From Bacillus_BA fengqiuensis (GTDB lineage: Bacteria > Bacillota > Bacilli > Bacillales > Bacillaceae_H), in the NCBI GenBank assembly GCA_030813035.1, contig JAUSTV010000001.1: a DNA stretch of 64,000 nt, one strand, 5' to 3'. Positions 59,053-64,000 of this stretch are shown here, piece after piece. The notes under the pieces are model-generated. The model did not search any database and was not told the DNA's origin. It saw nothing but the letters and a program-made list of their open reading frames with translations. Within the stretch, counting starts at the first letter, position 1, and each line of letters begins with the position of its first letter. The translations under genes and the position numbers were made by a program.

Positions 59053-59808
59053 ATGGCCGCACCATTAACAGTCAATAATTTAACGGTTGCTTATCAGAAA
59101 AAGCCTGTGCTGCAAAATATATCGTTTGAGATTCCGGAAGGGGAGTTAATTGGGATTGTTGGTCCAAACGGGGCAGGGAAATCCACTCTCATTAAAGCGA
59201 TTCTCGGATTGATTCCGCGTGTGGCAGGAGAGGTCGAGATTTACGGAAAGCCGTATAAAGAGCAGCGTAAATTGATCGGCTATGTACCCCAGCGCGAGTC
59301 GGTCGATTGGGACTTTCCGACAAATGCATTAGACGTCGTCACAATGGGACGCTATGGTCATCTTGGCTGGTTCAAACGTCCAAGCAGCAAAGAAAAGGAA
59401 TTCGCCATGGAGTGCTTGCGCCAAGTCGGAATGGAAGGATTCGCCGATCGTCAAATCAGCCAGCTGTCCGGCGGCCAGCAGCAACGTGTGTTCCTGGCGA
59501 GAGCACTTGCCCAAGATGCCCAGCTCTACTTTATGGATGAGCCGTTCGTCGGGGTCGATGCGGCGACAGAAAAAGCGATCATTACGTTGTTGAACAACTT
59601 GAAACAGCAAGGAAAAACTGTTCTCGTTGTGCATCATGATTTGAATACTGTCAAAGAATACTTTGATTCGCTCATCTTTTTAAATGTGGAATTAATCGGA
59701 ATCGGCAAGACGGAACGTATTTTTACGAAAGACTATTTACAAAAAACGTACGGTGGAAAATTGACGATGTTTGATTCGGAAAAAGAGTCATCATTCATTA
59801 TAAACTGA
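59053..59808 (+). CDS. mntB: Manganese ABC transporter, ATP-binding protein
   Basis: The 251-residue ATPase has Walker A GPNGAGKST, signature LSGGQQQRVFLARAL, Walker B LYFMDEPFVGVD and an H-loop VVHHDLNT. It drives Mn2+ import through the two permeases downstream. ATG 59053 follows AAGGAGGT. It lies 70 bases after mntA and nine bases before mntC. Confidence 0.94.
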   Translation: MAAPLTVNNLTVAYQKKPVLQNISFEIPEGELIGIVGPNGAGKSTLIKAILGLIPRVAGEVEIYGKPYKEQRKLIGYVPQRESVDWDFPTNALDVVTMGRYGHLGWFKRPSSKEKEFAMECLRQVGMEGFADRQISQLSGGQQQRVFLARALAQDAQLYFMDEPFVGVDAATEKAIITLLNNLKQQGKTVLVVHHDLNTVKEYFDSLIFLNVELIGIGKTERIFTKDYLQKTYGGKLTMFDSEKESSFIIN

Positions 59809-59817
59809 GGTGAAAAC

Positions 59818-60747
59818 ATGAACTGGTTACAGATGTTTCAAGATCCTAATACCCAATGGATTTTACTCGGTTCGATGCTTCTAGGGTTAAGCAGCGGTGT
59901 CATCGGCAGCTTTGCCTATTTGCGAAAACAATCGCTCATGGGCGATGCCCTTGCCCATGCAGCCTTGCCGGGTGTGTGCGTCGCTTTTATGGTAACGGGC
60001 TCGAAATCGATTTTTTACTTTTTGATCGGGGCACTCATCGCCGGTGTGCTGGCCACTTTTCTCATCAGCTATATTACGAGACATACCCGCATTAAGCAGG
60101 ATTCGGCATTGGGCATCATTCTGACGGTATTTTTCGGTGTCGGGATTGTGCTGCTGACGCAAATTCAGCATAGTGACGCAGGAAACCAAAGTGGTCTCGA
60201 TAAATTTCTATTCGGTCAGGCCGCTTCGATGATTCAATCGGATGTGTATACGATGGCGATTATTTCCGCCGTGTTGGTCGGAATGTGCGCTTTATTTTTT
60301 AAAGAGTTCAAGCTGCTGTCGTTTGATCCGGGCTTTGCGAAGGGAATCGGCTTACCGGTCGCGTTGCTTGATCAATTCATCATGCTGCTCATTGTCGTGG
60401 CCGTTGTCGTCGGCATTCAGGCAGTCGGCGTCGTCTTGATGGCGGCCCTGCTCATTACGCCGGCTGTTGCGGCAAGGTATTGGACGGAAAAACTGCATGT
60501 TATGGTGATCATCTCCGGGTTGTTTGGGGTATTGAGCGGACTCACCGGAACGCTTGTCAGCACAATGGTGAGCAACTTGCCGACAGGCCCGCTCACCGTT
60601 TTGGCTGCAACATGTTTATTTATCTTCTCGGTCTTTTTTGCGCCAAAGCGGGGCTTGCTCGCTAAGGCACTGCTCCGAATGTCCGTAAAGAAGCAAATCA
60701 CAGGAAAGCCCTACGTGCAAAAAGTGAAAGAAGGGGAAACGCTATGA
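59818..60747 (+). CDS. mntC: Manganese ABC transporter permease
   Basis: The 309-residue ABC-3 family permease has eight or nine helices. LLGLSSGVIGSFAYLRKQSL and GDALAHAALPGVCVAF are the conserved N-terminal segments. It overlaps mntD by four bases (ATGA), indicating translational coupling, and pairs with it as a heterodimer. Confidence 0.93.
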   Translation: MNWLQMFQDPNTQWILLGSMLLGLSSGVIGSFAYLRKQSLMGDALAHAALPGVCVAFMVTGSKSIFYFLIGALIAGVLATFLISYITRHTRIKQDSALGIILTVFFGVGIVLLTQIQHSDAGNQSGLDKFLFGQAASMIQSDVYTMAIISAVLVGMCALFFKEFKLLSFDPGFAKGIGLPVALLDQFIMLLIVVAVVVGIQAVGVVLMAALLITPAVAARYWTEKLHVMVIISGLFGVLSGLTGTLVSTMVSNLPTGPLTVLAATCLFIFSVFFAPKRGLLAKALLRMSVKKQITGKPYVQKVKEGETL

Positions 60748-61622
60748 ATGATTTTTGGATCATCTTAATCGGTGCACTCGTTGCATGCTCGTGCAGCTTG
60801 GTCGGCTGTTTCCTCGTTCTCCGCAAAATGTCGATGATCGGGGATGCCATCAGCCACTCGGTTTTGCCGGGAATCGTGATTGCCTTTTTAGTGAGCGGGT
60901 CGCGTGACTCGGTGTTCATGATGATGGGAGCGGCGGCATTAGGATTGCTTACCGTCTTTTTGATTCAACTGTTTCATCAAAGCGGTGTCCAATCGGATGC
61001 ATCAATCGGCGTGGTATTTACCGCATTGTTTGCAGTCGGTGTCGTGCTTGTCAGCCTCTTTGCCCGTCAAGTGGACTTGGACCTTGATTGCGTCTTGTAC
61101 GGAGAAATCGCGTATGCACCATGGAATACGCTGACCATCGGCGGGGTGGATATCGGCCCGAAAGCCGTTTGGGGGGTCGGTGCAACGTTTCTCTTAAATT
61201 TATTGATCATCACCATCTTTTATAAACAATTTAAAATCTGTTCATTCGATCCGGCCATGGCGGCGGCTGTCGGTATTCCGGTCATGTTGTTCCATTATTT
61301 ATTGATGTCGCTTGTTTCCTTTACAACGGTCGCTTCATTTGAAAGTGTCGGCGCCATTTTAGTCGTCGGCATGCTCATTGTACCAGCTGCGACGGCGTAC
61401 TTGTTGACGGAAAAATTGAGCGTGATGATTGCCATCAGCATGGTCATCGGTGTCATCAGCTCTGTCCTTGGGTATTATATGGCTTACATGTATGATGCTT
61501 CCATCGCCGGATGCATGATTACAGTGGCAGGCATTCTGTTCTTGATCGCCTTATTCTTCTCGCCTACACATGGTGTGATCATGAAAAAATGGAAACGCAA
61601 AAAAATGATGGCCCAGCTGTAA
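60744..61622 (+). CDS. mntD: Manganese ABC transporter second permease
   Basis: The 292-residue ABC-3 permease has CSCSLVGCFLVLRKMSMIGD and AISHSVLPGIVIAF at the N-terminus. It is the last gene of the four-gene transporter operon and is homologous to mntC. Having two permeases is the mntABCD arrangement of B. subtilis. Confidence 0.93.
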   Translation: MNDFWIILIGALVACSCSLVGCFLVLRKMSMIGDAISHSVLPGIVIAFLVSGSRDSVFMMMGAAALGLLTVFLIQLFHQSGVQSDASIGVVFTALFAVGVVLVSLFARQVDLDLDCVLYGEIAYAPWNTLTIGGVDIGPKAVWGVGATFLLNLLIITIFYKQFKICSFDPAMAAAVGIPVMLFHYLLMSLVSFTTVASFESVGAILVVGMLIVPAATAYLLTEKLSVMIAISMVIGVISSVLGYYMAYMYDASIAGCMITVAGILFLIALFFSPTHGVIMKKWKRKKMMAQL

Positions 61623-61672
61623 GGGAAAACGATTTTTTCGGTTTGGAAATTCAACAGGCGGGGGAGAAACCT

Positions 61673-61873
61673 ATGGCTGCACGTTTAGCTTTTCGGTTGC
61701 CGGAAGGAAAGTGGCTGGAAATCAGGAGAATGACCCATCAAATAGTAGATGTAAAAATATGTTCCGATAGAGTTCATGAACCGGATGAGTTTTTCTGCAG
61801 AATTCATGAAGAAGAGTTTGTGCACGTAATAATGGATGCCATTGAGGCAAAGTGGAAAAAAGAAGAAAACTGA
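61673..61873 (+). CDS. Hypothetical protein, 66 residues
   Basis: GGGGGAGAAA precedes ATG 61673. The soluble protein starts MAARLAFRLPEGKWLEIRRM, has a DRVHEPDEFFCRIHEEEF segment and ends in a helical, Lys/Glu-rich tail. It follows mntD by 50 bases and ends just before a terminator, so it could be the fifth gene of the mnt operon. I recognise no family. The frame continues upstream into mntD, but only this start has a site. Confidence 0.6.
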   Translation: MAARLAFRLPEGKWLEIRRMTHQIVDVKICSDRVHEPDEFFCRIHEEEFVHVIMDAIEAKWKKEEN

Positions 61874-61879
61874 AGTGAC

Positions 61880-61928
61880 AAAACTCCCGTACATCTTAGA
61901 AATGGAAGGTGGGCGGGAGTTTTCTTTG
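61880..61928 (+). terminator. Terminator after the mnt operon
   Basis: AAAACTCCCG (61880-61889) pairs with CGGGAGTTTT (61914-61923), then CTTTGTTT. Confidence 0.82.
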
Positions 61929-61935
61929 TTTATTA

Positions 61936-62313
61936 TTAAACCGTTTGAGTGTTCATCAGTTTTTGCTTTAGTTCCCCCAACACTTGTTTTCGTTCCAAAT
62001 AATCTTTTTGGTCGGCCTCTTCCCAAAACGGTAAATCGGCACCTTTGTCAATAAGCTCAATCGTTTTCGCACGAATCGTCTCTTGAAGAGATTGATGTCG
62101 AAGCTGTAACTGAGCGAGGGCGATATAGACAAGTGATTCTTCCGCCAATTTTTCGTCTTCGTCTTCAAACTCGTCCAGTTCTTCCAAAAAGTCCTCTAAA
62201 ATATGTCCGGTCGCTTCTGCTGCGGACAACCCTTCATCAAGCATCTCGTTGAATTCATCCTGTATGTCGCATGTTAAATCATCTTCAAAAATGCCGGTAC
62301 CCCAAGCACTCAT
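61936..62313 (-). CDS. DUF4259 protein
   Basis: The protein of about 125 residues begins MSAWGTGIFEDDLTCDIQDE, the characteristic start of DUF4259 (MGAWGxGxFxxDxAxD). It is very acidic and helical. The ATG at 62313 is chosen over 62319 because AAAGGAAG directly abuts the latter. It is convergent with the mnt operon. Function is unknown. Confidence 0.82.
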   Translation of the reverse strand: MSAWGTGIFEDDLTCDIQDEFNEMLDEGLSAAEATGHILEDFLEELDEFEDEDEKLAEESLVYIALAQLQLRHQSLQETIRAKTIELIDKGADLPFWEEADQKDYLERKQVLGELKQKLMNTQTV

Positions 62314-62346
62314 GTTCATCTTCCTTTCAAGCATTATGTACAACAT

Positions 62347-62728
62347 TCATTGTATCAAGTTGAAATAAAAAATGAATGGTTTTTTGTCTTTTTATTTAAG
62401 TATGGGACTCAGAACACATTGCTATTCAGAGTTTCCCTTGTATGAGGGTTATGGTATGGAATTAATCAGCTTCTTTCGGAAAACTTTGGTGCATGTTCAA
62501 TATAAGCGAACGATAATATAAGAAATTCATATAATATACAATAGACGATATCATCGTAAATTTTCCCATAGGATTCATTCTTTTGGTAAAATAATTAGTG
62601 GGTCTCTTATAAAGGAACATCTTAATAATGGAAAAGGTCATGAACAAAATGATCAGTAAAAAATGGTAAATGTGAATTTTACATAACGCGGCTGATTCAG
62701 GAAAGTGAAAAAGGAGTTAAGGACGATT
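62347..62728. other. Intergenic region with one doubtful minus-strand frame
   Basis: A 61-codon minus-strand frame (62462-62647; contains NPMGKFTMISSIVYYMNFLY and ends MHQSFPKEAD) has no convincing ribosome-binding site. It reads somewhat like a protein, so a small or decayed gene is possible. The rest holds only AT-rich promoter-like sequence. Confidence 0.3.
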
Positions 62729-63160
62729 ATGAATATTGCATTTTTTCTTATTCCCAAAAATGAAGTAGCAACAATTGAAATCGAATCCACTGTACGTCAA
62801 GCGTTGGAAAAGATGGAGCATCACAAATATACATCGGTTCCGCTTATTGATGAAAAAGGAAAATATAAAGGGACGCTGACAGAGGGCGACCTCTTATGGT
62901 TTTTAAAGAAAGAGGGAAAAATGAATTTGCAGGAGCTTGAAGGTGTGAAGCTTAAAGATGTGCCAAGACGCCATGACAATAAAGCGATTTCCATCTATGC
63001 AGAAATGGGCAGCATTTTGCTGCAGGCAACCGAGCAAAACTTCGTTCCGGTCATTGATGATCATGGAACCTTCATTGGGATCATCAGAAGAAGGGAAATA
63101 ATCGAGTTTTACGCGAAGTCTGTCTTTAAAGCAGGAGAGACGGGGAATGAACAAGAATGA
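62729..63160 (+). CDS. CBS-domain pair protein, paralogue of the one after the KdpD-like gene
   Basis: The protein of about 143 residues has two CBS motifs (SVPLIDEKGKYKGTLTEGDL; FVPVIDDHGTFIGIIRRREI) and an N-terminus MNIAFFLIPKNEVATIE nearly identical to the 7.76 kb protein. The start at ATG 62729 has AAGGAG/AAGGAC upstream. It is a single gene. It probably binds an adenine nucleotide and signals to a partner; which one is not visible here. Confidence 0.85.
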   Translation: MNIAFFLIPKNEVATIEIESTVRQALEKMEHHKYTSVPLIDEKGKYKGTLTEGDLLWFLKKEGKMNLQELEGVKLKDVPRRHDNKAISIYAEMGSILLQATEQNFVPVIDDHGTFIGIIRRREIIEFYAKSVFKAGETGNEQE

Positions 63161-63246
63161 AAGTTTGTAACGTTGCTGTCATTCCATCATCCAGTATAGT
63201 CCTTTGAAAAATCTTTTTTTGCTGTACTCATATAGAAGCAATAATC

Positions 63247-63282
63247 AGCCTCTCTTGTTCGTTCAAGGGAGGCTCTTTTTTT
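63247..63282 (+). terminator. Terminator after the CBS gene
   Basis: AGCCTCTCTTG (63247-63257) pairs with CAAGGGAGGCT (63264-63274), then CTTTTTTT. Confidence 0.92.
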
Positions 63283-63414
63283 GACAACGGTCAGAAGGTC
63301 CCGCTATCTCTTCTTTATTTTTAGTAGACGTTAATGGGCATTTGCTACTATAATATATCAGGGATAAAATACCATATTGGGATAATAAAGGTATAAAAGA
63401 TAAGAGGGACTGTC

Positions 63415-64000
63415 ATGATATTTTCTTTACTTAGCGACCTGATTGTGAACCTGGCCATTTTTGTTTCAACTACTGTTCTCATCCATTATATTTTTAGAAA
63501 AGAGTCCGACTTTACAGATATTTATGATGTACATCCACGAAAGTTAACCACTTCCATCAAATTAAAAATTGGTGTCATAGACGGGATCATCGGTTCTATT
63601 ATTATGTTTTATGCATTACGCATCGACTCATTTGGAACTCTCTTCGATCTTCGGCATCTTCCCATTATGATTAGTTCTCTTTTTGGAGGTTTTCCTTCCG
63701 GATTGATTGCCGGGGGGATTATTGCTGTAAGCCGAATCGTTTTCTTCAATGATTTTCAGTTTACGCTTTCTTCCAATACAGGGGCGATCAACGCCATCAA
63801 TATCGCACTGGGATGCAGCATGATTTCCCACTATGTCAAAGGTAAAGGAAAATGGCTTTTCATGAATATCTATTGTGTGGTTTCCATTACAGTGGTTGCC
63901 TTCATCTTAATTAAAGATGTCAATAAATTGCTGTTAGTCGTGGCGTCCTTTTGGGGCATTTCCATCATAAGTGGCTTCTGTATCTTTATTTTACTCAACT
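63415..64000 (+). CDS. Partial membrane sensor with 5TM-5TMR_LYT domain, cut by the window end
   Basis: An open frame of 195 codons runs off the window from ATG 63415, which has AAGAGGGA six bases upstream. The N-terminal region has six hydrophobic helices, with the pattern DLRHLPIMISSLFGGFPSGL and IAGGIIAVSRIVFF typical of 5TM-5TMR_LYT sensors. In Bacillus these are fused to a GGDEF or histidine kinase output, which lies outside the window. No stop is seen. Confidence 0.8.
   Translation, partial: MIFSLLSDLIVNLAIFVSTTVLIHYIFRKESDFTDIYDVHPRKLTTSIKLKIGVIDGIIGSIIMFYALRIDSFGTLFDLRHLPIMISSLFGGFPSGLIAGGIIAVSRIVFFNDFQFTLSSNTGAINAINIALGCSMISHYVKGKGKWLFMNIYCVVSITVVAFILIKDVNKLLLVVASFWGISIISGFCIFILLN

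Noticed and set aside
1..64000. CRISPR arrays, tRNA and rRNA genes, prophage modules
   Set aside because: No regularly spaced direct repeats, cloverleaf or rRNA signatures, or phage structural genes were seen on either strand.

Overview
The window looks like a chromosomal stretch of a low-GC Firmicute of the family Bacillaceae, related to Bacillus and possibly a thermotolerant genus. The grounds are Bacillus-type Shine-Dalgarno sites (AAGGAGG), many GTG/TTG starts, recognisable B. subtilis gene sets (ktrAB, kimA, mhqO-mhqD-mhqP, scoAB-citA, yvgK-modA-modB, csaA, mntABCD), a CcpA cre site, MhqR-like and MntR-like boxes, c-di-AMP (ydaO-type) riboswitches and a sigma-54 gab cluster. No rRNA, tRNA or CRISPR array was seen. 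Both window edges cut features: a riboswitch on the left and a 5TM-type membrane sensor gene on the right.

Layout. 0-13.4 kb is a potassium and osmotic region: kdpFABC behind the tail of a c-di-AMP riboswitch, an unusual tandem KdpD sensor protein without a kinase, a CBS protein, a CPA1 antiporter with two small downstream ORFs, then a second c-di-AMP riboswitch and ktrA-ktrB, a MITE with perfect target duplications, and an orphan RCK protein. 13.5-16.1 kb is a quinone/thiol-stress (mhq) cluster with two MhqR-like operators. 16.3-18.8 kb holds a yihY gene and a lone tnpB element. 18.9-23.6 kb holds an AraC regulator, an EamA transporter, csaA, a decayed ktrB tail and a PAS-GGDEF-EAL protein. 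23.8-32.8 kb is acyl-CoA metabolism: two hot-dog dehydratases, an acyl-CoA ligase, a truncated thioesterase, a LysR regulator, scoAB-citA and a PHB-depolymerase-like esterase. 32.9-40.6 kb holds a DUF420 gene, kimA under a third c-di-AMP riboswitch, corA, YjbQ, a V4R-STAS protein and the molybdate regulator YvgK, with remnants of a sulfite oxidase gene and of a second tnpB. 40.7-48.6 kb contains modAB and the gabT-gabR-permease-gabD cluster, then a second MITE copy. 48.7-53.6 kb contains a MerR gene, a CNNM/HlyC-type transporter, a CDF transporter, a YitT protein and a run of decayed genes. 53.7-57.5 kb is a compact cluster of four proteins carrying an HxxPGRLRL (HMA_2-like) module around a P1B-like ATPase. 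It lies just upstream of the MntR-like-regulated mntABCD importer (57.8-61.6 kb). Small genes, a CBS paralogue and a partial membrane sensor close the window.

How the parts relate. Three potassium importers (Kdp, KtrAB, KimA) each sit behind a c-di-AMP riboswitch, and the KdpD-like protein carries USP domains of the class that binds c-di-AMP in other Firmicutes. I infer one c-di-AMP-centred potassium regulon. The HMA_2/P-ATPase cluster beside the Mn importer suggests paired metal export or loading and import, but its substrate is unknown. The most distinctive items are the tandem KdpD module, the four-module HMA_2/P-ATPase cluster, the MITE pair inserted immediately 5' of terminators, a family of about 150-bp hairpin repeats, and a tnpB whose canonical RuvC-II glutamate is replaced by glycine.
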